64,000 nt of DNA from Saprospiraceae bacterium (lineage in GTDB: Bacteria; Bacteroidota; Bacteroidia; Chitinophagales; Saprospiraceae), in assembly GCA_016710235.1 (NCBI GenBank), contig JADJLG010000001.1, positions 1,043,501 through 1,107,500 on the forward strand. Direction: 5' to 3'. The position numbers and the translations under genes are program-made. This document shows, piece by piece, positions 56,238-64,000 of the stretch; positions within the stretch are counted from its first letter, which is position 1; each line of letters opens with the position of its first letter. The notes below the pieces were generated by a model that saw nothing but the letters and a program-made list of their open reading frames with translations, did not search any database and was not told where the DNA came from.

Positions 56238-56987
56238 ATGAATTTCGTTATAAATATAGATAATCTCATTTGTAAGGTTGATTTAGACCGTGGGCATGAT
56301 ATTTCCATCCCTCTGCATCCGGGGATACGCCAAGTAAACTGCTTTTACGCTCCATTATACCAACATGAGCCGGTCAAAATGGGAAATTTTATAGGCAGTA
56401 TAGAATCCGGATCTCCGGTTAATTTTTACAATGTCAAATTAAATCCACACGGAAACGGTACGCACACGGAAAGTAGTGCACACATTTCCAGTGAAGGATT
56501 ATCTGTCAATCAAGTTTTGACTAAATATTTGTTTGTTGCAGAATTGTTGTCCGTTTATCCTACGCGTAGAGAAAATGGAGATCTTGTAATTGAAGCTGCT
56601 ACAATTGCAGCATTGTGGCAGAATAGTGGAGTAAAAGCGCTTATAGTAAGGACGCTCCCGAATGATGATTCGAAAATAACGAGACAATATTCAGGTACTA
56701 ATCCGCCGTATTTTTCTCCGGAAGCCATTGACCTGATCGTAGAGAATGGTATACAACATTTATTGGTAGATCTACCTTCTGTAGACAAAGAAGAGGATCA
56801 GGGGCTCCTCGCTTCGCATAAATCGTTTTGGAAAGGTGACAGGTCGAGACATTGTACAATAACCGAGCTGATATATGTAAAAAATGAGATAACAGATGGA
56901 TTTTATCTTCTCAATTTGCAACTGGCGCCGATTGAACTCGACGCATCGCCATCCAGGCCGGTTATTTATCCGTTGAATCTGGTATAA
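56238..56987 (+). CDS. Cyclase/kynurenine formamidase-like protein
   Basis: 249 residues. The cyclase-family metal site HGNGTHTESSAHIS (the HxGTHxD-type motif, here with E in the third position) is followed by AATIAALWQNSGVKALIVRTLP, YFSPEAIDLIVENGIQHLLVDLPSVDKEEDQG and LNLQLAPIELDASPSRPVIYPL. Relatives hydrolyse N-formylkynurenine or cyclise polyketides; the exact reaction is unknown. Starts 10 bp after nadK; its stop overlaps the next ATG. Confidence 0.88.
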   Translation: MNFVINIDNLICKVDLDRGHDISIPLHPGIRQVNCFYAPLYQHEPVKMGNFIGSIESGSPVNFYNVKLNPHGNGTHTESSAHISSEGLSVNQVLTKYLFVAELLSVYPTRRENGDLVIEAATIAALWQNSGVKALIVRTLPNDDSKITRQYSGTNPPYFSPEAIDLIVENGIQHLLVDLPSVDKEEDQGLLASHKSFWKGDRSRHCTITELIYVKNEITDGFYLLNLQLAPIELDASPSRPVIYPLNLV

Positions 56988-57655
56988 TGAAAACAATACA
57001 TGCTTCGGATCTTATTGTGAGTTTCAGACGATTGCCGGATAACGCATTTTTTGATCATATTATATTTTACAAAAAAAATTTTAGAAAGATACAGGACCTC
57101 GAGTTTGAAGAATACGCGGAGATCAAATTTTCATTTGTGAAAGCGATGTTTTATGTCGAAAATTATTTTACTTTCGAAAAGCAAAGTGAGCAGCTGTTGT
57201 ATGAAATTATCAATCATGATCATTTTCATCAAACATTGCGACACATTTATGAAAAACTGATTTATTTGAGGGCGACCTATTATGTACAGCAACAGGAGAG
57301 TTCATCATCACTGCATCATTTCAGAGAATTATATAAATTGAATACTTCCAATCCTAAATATAGAAAGCTATTATTTCATCAATTGTTTCTACAAAATCTC
57401 AAATCCTATGCCAACTGGTTTACGGTGGTTGTTTTATTATTGATTTGCACCTTGGGTATAATATTCATACAAAATTTTGTTATTCATCCATTTTTTCATA
57501 GAGCGGAATCCGTTTGGAATATGGCAAGAAACCTATGTTTTCTGGGCAGTTTAGTAATGTATTTAGCGATCAATGCAATCGCTGGCGTCAAAGCAAAATC
57601 AGAAATGAAAGCGATCTCAAATAAAAACAAACAGCTCAGAAATGAATTGAATTAA
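56987..57655 (+). CDS. Hypothetical protein with two C-terminal membrane helices
   Basis: 222 residues. About 140 soluble helical residues (IVSFRRLPDNAFFDHIIFYKKNFRK...) then two membrane helices (WFTVVVLLLICTLGIIFIQNFVI; LCFLGSLVMYLAINAIAGV) and a short basic/polar tail. No family recognised. Its start overlaps the stop of the cyclase gene, so it is the last gene of the dtd operon. Confidence 0.75.
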   Translation: MKTIHASDLIVSFRRLPDNAFFDHIIFYKKNFRKIQDLEFEEYAEIKFSFVKAMFYVENYFTFEKQSEQLLYEIINHDHFHQTLRHIYEKLIYLRATYYVQQQESSSSLHHFRELYKLNTSNPKYRKLLFHQLFLQNLKSYANWFTVVVLLLICTLGIIFIQNFVIHPFFHRAESVWNMARNLCFLGSLVMYLAINAIAGVKAKSEMKAISNKNKQLRNELN

Positions 57656-57711
57656 GTTTCCATTAACGCCCTCATTTATCAATTTGCAGACGAAATGAAA
57701 GAATAGGAATA

Positions 57712-57719
57712 TATCTTTG
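57712..57719 (+). promoter_or_regulatory. Possible -7 box for cysS
   Basis: TATCTTTG fits TAnnTTTG; a TTTG lies at 57683-57686, but the spacing (25 nt) is longer than the usual 17-23 or so. About 100 nt of leader would remain before the cysS ATG. Confidence 0.4.
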
Positions 57720-57819
57720 CAAAACTTGTATCGAAGAATTCTTATCGGCAAAACATGAAATCCGATGTTCTAATAATCCAAGAACAATTTAATAAAAAGT
57801 AAATATCAAATACATTCAG

Positions 57820-59304
57820 ATGAAAAATCTGTGGATATACAACAGCTTGACAAGACAGAAAGAAGAATTTGTGCCTTTACAACAAGGTTATGCAGGAATG
57901 TATGTCTGTGGGCCTACTGTGTACAATGATGTTCACCTTGGCAACTGTCGAACTTACGTTTCATTTGATATCATACATCGGTATTTCCGGTATCTGGGAT
58001 ATAAAGTCAGATATGTGAGAAATATCACTGACGTAGGGCACTTATTGGATGATGGTGAGGATAGAATGTTAAAAGGGGCAAGACTGGAGAAACTGGAACC
58101 CATGGAAGTTGCACACAAATATTCTTTGGGTTTTAATGAAATGATGAGGATTTTCAATACGCTTCCACCTACGATAGAACCACTGGCATCCGGTCATATC
58201 ATAGAACAGATAGAAATGATCAATGCAATCTTGGATCGAGGATATGCATATGTCAAAAATGGTTCAGTCTATTTTGATACGATCCAATTTATTCAGGATA
58301 AAAATCCTTATGGTCAGCTAAGTGGAAGGGTTGTTGAAGAGTTGATGGCAGAAAGCCGATCGGATTTAAAGAACCAAGACGAAAAAAATCACCCTTCAGA
58401 TTTTGCTATCTGGATGAAAGCATCAGAGGAACACATCATGAAATGGCCTTCACCATGGTCAGTAGGATTTCCCGGATGGCATCTGGAATGCTCCGCGATG
58501 AGTAGAAAATATTTGGGTGAAATTTTTGACATTCATGGTGGGGGAAATGATTTAAAATTTCCTCATCACGAAAATGAAATTGCACAAAGCGTAGGAGCTT
58601 GCGGACATGCACCTGTGCGGTATTGGATGCACACGAATATGCTCTTGCTTAATGGCAGGAAAATGTCTAAAAGCGAAGGCAATTCGATCACACCAACTGA
58701 ATTATTTACCGGCCAAAGCCCATTGATCAGCAAAGCATTCTCACCGATGAGTATCCGGTTTTTTATGCTTCAAGCACATTATCGCAGCACATTGGATATT
58801 ACCGATGAGGCACTGATTGCAGGAGAAAAAGGATACAAACGCCTCATGGAAGCAATTCTTGCCATGGATCAAATTACAGACGCGTTTGCCGAAGAGGAAG
58901 GAGAACTTGACGAGAAAGTGAATCAATCTCTCAACCAATGTTTCGACGACCTCAACGATGATTTCAATGTGCCCAAAGCTCTGGCCTCTGTTTTTGAATT
59001 GGTCAGCCTCATTCATTCGGTAAAGGACAGACATATTTCTTCATCCAAGATATCAAAATCCTGCTGGATCGACATGAAAAGCAGGATTAAAAGCCTTGTG
59101 TTTGACATATTCGGTTTGCAGGCGGAGAGTCAAGAAGAAAATGGTGGAACAACAGACGGATTGATGAAGCTCATAATCTCTCTGAGAACAGATGCTCGAA
59201 ACAGAAAAGATTGGGCGTCCTCTGATTTAATTCGAGATTCATTAAAAGAACTCGGCATACAGCTAAAAGACGGTAAAGAAGGCACTGGCTGGACGAGAGA
59301 TTGA
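57820..59304 (+). CDS. cysS: Cysteinyl-tRNA synthetase
   Basis: 494 residues, class I synthetase. Zinc-site and HIGH-type motif: YVCGPTVYNDVHLGNCRTYVSFD. Then RYVRNITDVGH, GWHLECSAMSRKYLG, IHGGGNDLKFPHHENEIAQ, the KMSKSEGNSI loop and a C-terminal DALR-type region with LRTDARNRKDWASSDLIRDSLKELGI. All features are complete. The 165-bp gap before it suggests its own promoter. Confidence 0.97.
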   Translation: MKNLWIYNSLTRQKEEFVPLQQGYAGMYVCGPTVYNDVHLGNCRTYVSFDIIHRYFRYLGYKVRYVRNITDVGHLLDDGEDRMLKGARLEKLEPMEVAHKYSLGFNEMMRIFNTLPPTIEPLASGHIIEQIEMINAILDRGYAYVKNGSVYFDTIQFIQDKNPYGQLSGRVVEELMAESRSDLKNQDEKNHPSDFAIWMKASEEHIMKWPSPWSVGFPGWHLECSAMSRKYLGEIFDIHGGGNDLKFPHHENEIAQSVGACGHAPVRYWMHTNMLLLNGRKMSKSEGNSITPTELFTGQSPLISKAFSPMSIRFFMLQAHYRSTLDITDEALIAGEKGYKRLMEAILAMDQITDAFAEEEGELDEKVNQSLNQCFDDLNDDFNVPKALASVFELVSLIHSVKDRHISSSKISKSCWIDMKSRIKSLVFDIFGLQAESQEENGGTTDGLMKLIISLRTDARNRKDWASSDLIRDSLKELGIQLKDGKEGTGWTRD

Positions 59305-59590
59305 ATTGATTTTACCTAAATTTTGTATCGGAAATTCAATTGTGCAGCAAGGTGACTTCAAAATCAAGGCTGTGGGAAAGGTTGGATTCGAAAGAATTAT
59401 TTTTTATAAACAAGTCATTGGATCTGCACTTGGGTAATTCAATACTGATCAAAATCAAATAGAAGAAAACTCAAGATTACTCAATAAGAGAAAGGGCAAT
59501 GCCAAGCGAAGTTTTGGTCGGGTACCTCATAATCGATTGAAAACGAGCACTTGATTTTTAATTCGCGAAATCATTCGATCTCATCCTAAC
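59305..59590. other. Intergenic, no gene seen
   Basis: Between cysS and the convergent ybeY-type gene the gap is 384 bp in all. I see no coding sequence in the part listed here; the rest holds the inverted repeat listed next. Confidence 0.5.
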
Positions 59591-59646
59591 CCTTGATTTT
59601 ATTGCCCAATTGATATGGGCTACCATTCCCTAAAGCAAAATCAAGG
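59591..59646. repeat. 10-bp inverted repeat with nested stem
   Basis: CCTTGATTTT (59591-59600) and AAAATCAAGG (59637-59646) are perfect complements, with GCCCA/TGGGC (59604-59608, 59616-59620) nested inside. An A-run follows on the plus strand, so it is not a standard plus-strand terminator. It lies between convergent genes. Confidence 0.5.
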
Positions 59647-59688
59647 TTAAAAAAAAGTATGGCGTAACACGAACATTGAAAGAATGAG

Positions 59689-60462
59689 TTATTCCGGCTG
59701 CCAGAAAACTTTTGGGAAGTTTATGACTTTGTCATTTTCTACTACAACACCTTCGGAACGGAGGAGGTTTTCCATAGCTTTGTCTCCACCAAAATTGTGT
59801 CGTCCTGAAAGTTCACCTTTAGCATTTACCACCCGATGTGCGGGGATTCCCATTTTGCTGCCACGTAAGGAGTGAAGAGCATAACCAACCATTCTAGGCG
59901 ATCCTAGGGAAAGAAATTTTGAGATGGCTGAGTAACTAGTCACCTTTCCGCGCGGAATCATTTTGACAATAGCAAAAACAAGATCGTAATAGCTTTGCTC
60001 TTGCAGATAGTTGTGTTTAAAAGAATGGATGGCATCTTCCTCCAATTTTCTCATTTGTTTTTCGTCTTTGGAAGACTTGTCTTTAACACCGCAGAAATGT
60101 AAGATTCCATGAATTAACACCCGCAACCACTCTTCTTCTTCCTCAACCTTGAGGTTGGCAGCATTCTCACTGATCCTTTGATAGCTGATGTAAATGTCAC
60201 CTGCTACCACATCGGGATTATATTGAAAACTGATAATGTCTGTATAATAATCATGCTGCAAGTATTGCCGATTGATTTCCAATAGATCTTCATCATTGCA
60301 CAAATAATAATGAATTTCACCTGCGGCTTTTCCAAATCCGAAGATTATCGTCTGCATCCAGAGCTTTAGCTTCTTTTGATCCCAAGGCAACTTATAATCA
60401 TCAGAATGAAAGCTGATTTTTGCTTTTTTAAGGAGAGATTTTTGAGTTGGTGTAAATCGCAT
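59689..60462 (-). CDS. ybeY: YbeY endoribonuclease fused to an alkyltransferase-like domain
   Basis: 257 residues from the ATG at 60462 (MRFTPTQKS); an ATG at 60486 would overlap comM. Residues 1-155 or so are YbeY: NRQYLQHDYYTDIISF, VAGDIYISYQRI and IHGILHFCGVKDKSS, where two zinc His are kept and the third position (usually GYDH) reads KDK, as often seen in this phylum. Residues 160-257 match the DNA-binding half of O6-alkylguanine transferases: IPRGKVTSYSAISKFLSLGSPRMVGYALHSL and IPAHRVVNAKGELSG. The PCHRV cysteine is Ala, so it is ATL-like (non-transferring). One uninterrupted reading frame joins them. rRNA maturation plus lesion-binding is an unexpected pair. Confidence 0.88.
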   Translation of the reverse strand: MRFTPTQKSLLKKAKISFHSDDYKLPWDQKKLKLWMQTIIFGFGKAAGEIHYYLCNDEDLLEINRQYLQHDYYTDIISFQYNPDVVAGDIYISYQRISENAANLKVEEEEEWLRVLIHGILHFCGVKDKSSKDEKQMRKLEEDAIHSFKHNYLQEQSYYDLVFAIVKMIPRGKVTSYSAISKFLSLGSPRMVGYALHSLRGSKMGIPAHRVVNAKGELSGRHNFGGDKAMENLLRSEGVVVENDKVINFPKVFWQPE

Positions 60463-60473
60463 AATGAGGATTT

Positions 60474-62030
60474 TTATCCCGCCCAACCTTCGCGGTCCAA
60501 GCTTCTAAAATGGATGGCTTCCGCCAAATGTTCAATTTTGATATCATCACTATCGGCTAAATCAGCGATCGTACGAGCGACTTTCAGGATGCGATCATAT
60601 GCTCTTGCAGACAATTGAAGGCGTTGCATAGCGGTTTTCAGCAAGGTGATTCCTGCAGCATTTATCTGGCAAATATCTTTGACCATATTAGATCCGATCT
60701 GGGCATTATTGTGAATGCCGGGCAGAGATTCATACCTGCTTTCTTGCCTTTGGCGAGCGGTAAGCACTCGCTCACGAATCGATAGGGACGATTCTGCCGG
60801 TTTACCATGTTCCATGAGATCATCTGTCGAAACCGGGGTCACTTCAACGTGAAGATCGATCCTGTCTAAAAGTGGACCGCTGATACGGCTCAGATATTTT
60901 TTGACCACTCCCGGACCACATACGCACTCTTTTTCTGGATGGTTGTAGTAACCACAGGGACAAGGATTCATGGAAGCGATCAGCATAAAACTGGCAGGAT
61001 AATCTATCGAGACTTTAGCTCTGGAGATCGTTACTTTTCTTTCTTCCATAGGCTGGCGCAGCACTTCCAGTACGGCGCGTTTGAACTCCGGCAACTCATC
61101 CAAAAACAAAACGCCATTGTGAGCTAAAGAAATCTCGCCCGGACTGGGATTGGAGCCTCCACCCACCAGGGCTACGTCACTGACAGTATGATGAGGGGAC
61201 CGGAAAGGGCGGACAGAGACCAGACCACTTTCGCTTGGTAAAATACCGGCTACGGAATGAATTTTTGTGGTCTCCAGAGCTTCATTCAATCCAAGAGGCG
61301 GCAAAATTGAAGGCAACCGCTGAGCAAGCATGGTTTTTCCGGCACCTGGAGGACCTATAAGGATCACATTGTGCCCTCCTGCAGCCGCTATTTCAAGGGC
61401 CCGTTTAATATTTTCCTGGCCCCTTACGTCAGAAAAATCTTTGGCATAAAGGGTTTGTTGATAAGCAAATTCTTCTCTTGTGTCGATCACCAAAGGCTCT
61501 ATGGTCTGAGCTCCAGTAAGGAAGTCAACGGCTTCTTTTAAAGTTTCTACAGCTATGACATCCAGCTGATTGACGATTGCAGCTTCACGAGCATTGACTT
61601 TTGGAATGATAATCCCTTTATATTTTTCTTTTCTCGCCTGAATGGCAATTGGCAGAACGCCTTTTATGGGACGAAGGCTGCCATCCAGACTGAGCTCTCC
61701 CATAATCATGTATTTGTCTAACTGGGAGCTGTCCATTTGGTTTGTTGCAGCCAGTATTCCTATGGCAATAGGAAGATCATAAGATGAGCCTTCTTTCCGG
61801 ATATCAGCGGGAGCTAAATTTACCACCAATTTTAGTCGAGGAAACTGGAAACCTTCATTTTTAATTGCAGATTCAATCCTCTGATAACCCTCTTTTACTG
61901 CATTGTCGGGAAGTCCTACCATGAAATAATTTATTTTTCCGAGTGCTACGGTTCCACCGGCATTCACTTCTACTGTAATGGTACGTGCATCAACACCAAA
62001 CACAGCAGCAGCATAGGATTTAATCAACAT
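60474..62030 (-). CDS. comM: YifB/ComM-family Mg-chelatase-like AAA ATPase
   Basis: 518 residues: N-terminal ribosomal-protein-S5-like domain (VEVNAGGTVALGKINYFMVGLPDNAVKE; LAPADIRKEGSSYDLPIAIGILAA), AAA core with Walker A VILIGPPGAGKTMLAQ, RPFRSPHHTVSDVALVGGG, GVLFLDELPEFKRAVLEVLRQP, a four-Cys zinc loop (NPCPCGYYNHPEKECVCGP) and the C-terminal RSYDRILKVARTIADL part (here SARAYDRILKVARTIADL). ComM is a branch-migration helicase in natural transformation; in other species its job is less clear. No other competence gene is here. Upstream of the ybeY fusion by about 11 bp. Confidence 0.95.
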   Translation of the reverse strand: MLIKSYAAAVFGVDARTITVEVNAGGTVALGKINYFMVGLPDNAVKEGYQRIESAIKNEGFQFPRLKLVVNLAPADIRKEGSSYDLPIAIGILAATNQMDSSQLDKYMIMGELSLDGSLRPIKGVLPIAIQARKEKYKGIIIPKVNAREAAIVNQLDVIAVETLKEAVDFLTGAQTIEPLVIDTREEFAYQQTLYAKDFSDVRGQENIKRALEIAAAGGHNVILIGPPGAGKTMLAQRLPSILPPLGLNEALETTKIHSVAGILPSESGLVSVRPFRSPHHTVSDVALVGGGSNPSPGEISLAHNGVLFLDELPEFKRAVLEVLRQPMEERKVTISRAKVSIDYPASFMLIASMNPCPCGYYNHPEKECVCGPGVVKKYLSRISGPLLDRIDLHVEVTPVSTDDLMEHGKPAESSLSIRERVLTARQRQESRYESLPGIHNNAQIGSNMVKDICQINAAGITLLKTAMQRLQLSARAYDRILKVARTIADLADSDDIKIEHLAEAIHFRSLDREGWAG

Positions 62031-62044
62031 CGGCTATATTGTTT

Positions 62045-63661
62045 TTATTTTATATCAATCATATATTCCGCATCCAGATAAATCATAGAATCCAAAGGAA
62101 TCCCCCTTTCTATAGCTTTTTCTCGTACATGGCTCAACCATTTTTCATCAGAGCGTATCGTGTGCATCATCGATCGTATTTTTTCTTCACGAATTTCGCG
62201 CATGCTTTTGTCTATTTTGGACCGAGCCATAATGACTTTATGATGGTCTCCACTTTCTCCTGTAAATTCTGTGATGACAAATTTATTAAATGTTGTATCT
62301 GAAGTAATCCTTTCTTCTTTAACGCCACCTTCCAGTGGTGCGAACCACTCGTCCCAGACGATCAAAGTATTTTCAGGAAAAGATTTTTTCTGATTAAGGA
62401 TTCCGATATTTTCATTCAACCCTATGACAAAAGGATTAAATTTTGCATAAAAGGGAAAGGATACAGCTGCATAGATTTTATGCAATCTTGTCCACTCAGG
62501 ATATTTTTCTTCCAATTCAGAGATTGCTTTTTTCATACAGATTTGAGCACCGGTTTCATTTAATTTACGAGCTTGAACCGCGTAATTATGATTTGGCGTA
62601 AAATTTAAAATAAATTGAAAACTGACAATTCCCGCTAAAGTATAGAGACCCTTTTTTGATTCAAAAAAAGTATGCCAATATTCAAACGGTTTTGTCATTA
62701 TAATACACATCATTGGAATTACAGCTATAAAAACCCTCATCAAACCAAATGAGTTAAATCTCCCAAACGCCCAAGCGTACGAATGAAAAAACAAGAAACC
62801 TAAAAATGAACCATAAATTAAAAATACCTCCAAAGAAAGTCGAGAATTGTTTCTGGATTGAAGTAATTTTTTAACATCTCGAAATAAAAAAAAGCAACCA
62901 ACCAGCAATAATGCAGAAAGAATGATCCCAGTAACATAGGGCATGTTATAAACAAAATGAAATAACTCACCCTTACCGTAAAATGCTTTATTGATCGGAT
63001 AAGGGATTTTATTGAAAGGCCATAAAAAATCATTATTGTAAAATCTCATTCCAGCAAATCCATAGATCACATGACCAGTAAGTAACCATGGCAAGAAACT
63101 GTATTTTTTTATCCACAAAAGATATGCTGCACATAAAATTATAATGATCAAACCTTCTGATCTTGCAAAGGGTAAAAAAGAAATGAGAATGGTTGCGGAT
63201 AAAAATTTTTCTTTCTGAAATAAAAACAGACCAAGAGAAAATAGGCATGCAAAAAAAGGTTCTGTCAACCCAGACAAACCAAAATAGATTAGCATAGGGC
63301 ATAAAATTAAAAACAGAGAAGCAAGCCACGGAAATTTGTAATCCCATGCCAAACACACTCGGTAAATAAAATATTGTGCTAATAATATATTTACGATGTT
63401 GAAAATTTTAATTCCTACAAAACCAAATTGACTCCAGGGTGTGGCTGCTAAGACAAAAAGAGGTTTAGCCCAATGATTGAAAAACAATGAAGGATCCGTA
63501 TAAGCCCATTTGGCATACAAATAATGTAAGAGGCTGTCTCCATCATCACCGGTCCCCTTAAACAGAACTGCGAGTATCAATAAGATTATAGCAGTGAACA
63601 ATTGGATCACATGGATTTCTCGGAAACTGTAACGATTAGAGTTAGAAATAGAGTCAGCCAT
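62045..63661 (-). CDS. GT-C-like polytopic membrane protein
   Basis: 538 residues with about ten membrane segments in the first 370 and a soluble C-terminal part of about 165. The first loop has a DDGDS motif close after the first helix, like the acidic motif of GT-C glycosyltransferases (ArnT, PMT and similar), and a WAKPLFVLAATPWSQFG stretch like family 39. So it may transfer a sugar from a polyprenyl phosphate donor. It ends 14 bp before comM starts. Not assigned to a known pathway. Confidence 0.7.
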   Translation of the reverse strand: MADSISNSNRYSFREIHVIQLFTAIILLILAVLFKGTGDDGDSLLHYLYAKWAYTDPSLFFNHWAKPLFVLAATPWSQFGFVGIKIFNIVNILLAQYFIYRVCLAWDYKFPWLASLFLILCPMLIYFGLSGLTEPFFACLFSLGLFLFQKEKFLSATILISFLPFARSEGLIIIILCAAYLLWIKKYSFLPWLLTGHVIYGFAGMRFYNNDFLWPFNKIPYPINKAFYGKGELFHFVYNMPYVTGIILSALLLVGCFFLFRDVKKLLQSRNNSRLSLEVFLIYGSFLGFLFFHSYAWAFGRFNSFGLMRVFIAVIPMMCIIMTKPFEYWHTFFESKKGLYTLAGIVSFQFILNFTPNHNYAVQARKLNETGAQICMKKAISELEEKYPEWTRLHKIYAAVSFPFYAKFNPFVIGLNENIGILNQKKSFPENTLIVWDEWFAPLEGGVKEERITSDTTFNKFVITEFTGESGDHHKVIMARSKIDKSMREIREEKIRSMMHTIRSDEKWLSHVREKAIERGIPLDSMIYLDAEYMIDIK

Positions 63662-63776
63662 TATACAAAAACATAAAGATAGTGAATCTGCTCATTTATC
63701 GGATTTGAGGAAGCACCAAAACAGCAGAAAGATTCAGATTCAAATCAAGGCATCTCTGGTTTGGCCGGAGATTCTT

Positions 63777-63784
63777 TATTTTTG
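63777..63784 (+). promoter_or_regulatory. -7 box for aspS
   Basis: TATTTTTG matches TAnnTTTG exactly, 17 nt before the ATG. TTTG at 63760-63763 is too close to be the usual -33 element, so only the -7 box is supported. Confidence 0.45.
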
Positions 63785-63801
63785 CAAAAAAAGAGCAGAA
63801 A

Positions 63802-64000
63802 ATGTATCGGAGTCATGATTGTGGAGAATTAAGAATGAACCATGTAGGGGCGGAAGTTATTTTGAGCGGTTGGGTTCAAAGTGCCAGAAACTTGGGAGGT
63901 ATGACTTTTATAGATTTGAGGGATCGGTATGGCATAACGCAGATTGTTTTTAATTTGGAAGAAGACGAGAGCCTTTGTTTGGCAGCGAGAAAACTGGGTA
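63802..64000 (+). CDS. aspS: Aspartyl-tRNA synthetase, N-terminal part (cut by window edge)
   Basis: 66 codons are seen. The start MYRSHDCGELRMNHVG and GWVQSARNLGGMTFIDLRDRYGITQIVF is the standard N-terminal OB-fold (anticodon-binding) of bacterial AspS, where GWVxRxRDxGxxxFIDLRDRxGxxQ is the hallmark. The catalytic domain lies beyond the window. Divergent from the GT-C-like gene across 140 bp, with a good -7 promoter box. Confidence 0.92.
   Translation, partial: MYRSHDCGELRMNHVGAEVILSGWVQSARNLGGMTFIDLRDRYGITQIVFNLEEDESLCLAARKLG

Noticed and set aside
57720..57819. A T-box or other cysteine-tRNA-sensing leader before cysS
   Set aside because: No T-box bulge sequence or terminator hairpin seen, and T-boxes are not expected in Bacteroidota.

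Overview
The window looks like a chromosomal piece of a Bacteroidota bacterium, probably near the Saprospirales. The signs are type IX secretion (a PorZ-like protein and a type B sorting-domain protein), the mutY-ssb-gldE gene order, a long SecA with a C-terminal zinc motif, TAnnTTTG promoter boxes, and many Sec-signal proteins and lipoproteins. It is not phage or plasmid: nearly all of it is housekeeping and envelope genes.

Layout. 1-5.9 kb (minus strand) is a tandem family. A secreted serine lipase-like hydrolase is followed by a PQQ-propeller-like lipoprotein, and two further lipoprotein copies each follow a 40-codon orphan copy of the lipase 3' end. Inverted heptamer arrays separate the units. 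6.2-13.1 kb has a HTH regulator, dnaN-nadD-porZ, a TauE-type exporter and a VOC protein. 13.2-16.2 kb has a gene broken by about 300 bp of G/T homopolymer sequence that looks like a sequencing or assembly artefact, and an outer-membrane protein. 16.2-25.5 kb carries an epimerase, photolyase, a frameshifted DsbA-like lipoprotein, a T9SS type B protein, a flippase, tRNA-Val and mtaB. 25.7-36.9 kb carries lgt, gldE, ssb, mutY, an LTA-synthase-like protein, a sigma factor, and the lptG-like, tgt, rodA and SPOR genes that follow secA (36.9-40.3 kb) in transcription order. 40.3-44.9 kb is gene-poor and decayed (IS256 fragment, TonB-receptor pseudogene, one intact propeller lipoprotein). 44.7-44.9 kb holds two perfect parS palindromes. 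44.9-48.9 kb (minus) has an anti-sigma/beta-barrel protein, its sigma factor, a hydrolase and ctaA.

48.94-49.42 kb is an AT-rich intergenic region with two perfect and at least six one-mismatch DnaA boxes. It is the best oriC candidate, 4 kb from the parS pair, and strand usage switches there: mostly minus to the left, and an unbroken plus-strand run to the right (49.4-59.3 kb). That run is one tightly overlapped operon (dtd, mazG-like, ABC permease, SpoIIE phosphatase, TM2/TPR, CBS, POTRA/barrel, nadK, cyclase, membrane protein) followed by cysS. 59.7-63.7 kb (minus) holds a YbeY-alkyltransferase-like fusion, comM and a GT-C-like membrane protein. The 5' end of aspS runs off the right edge.

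The most novel-looking item is the lipase/lipoprotein cassette array at the left edge, where conserved flanks bracket a variable lipase tip plus a variable lipoprotein body. All calls come from reading motifs by eye; no database search was run.
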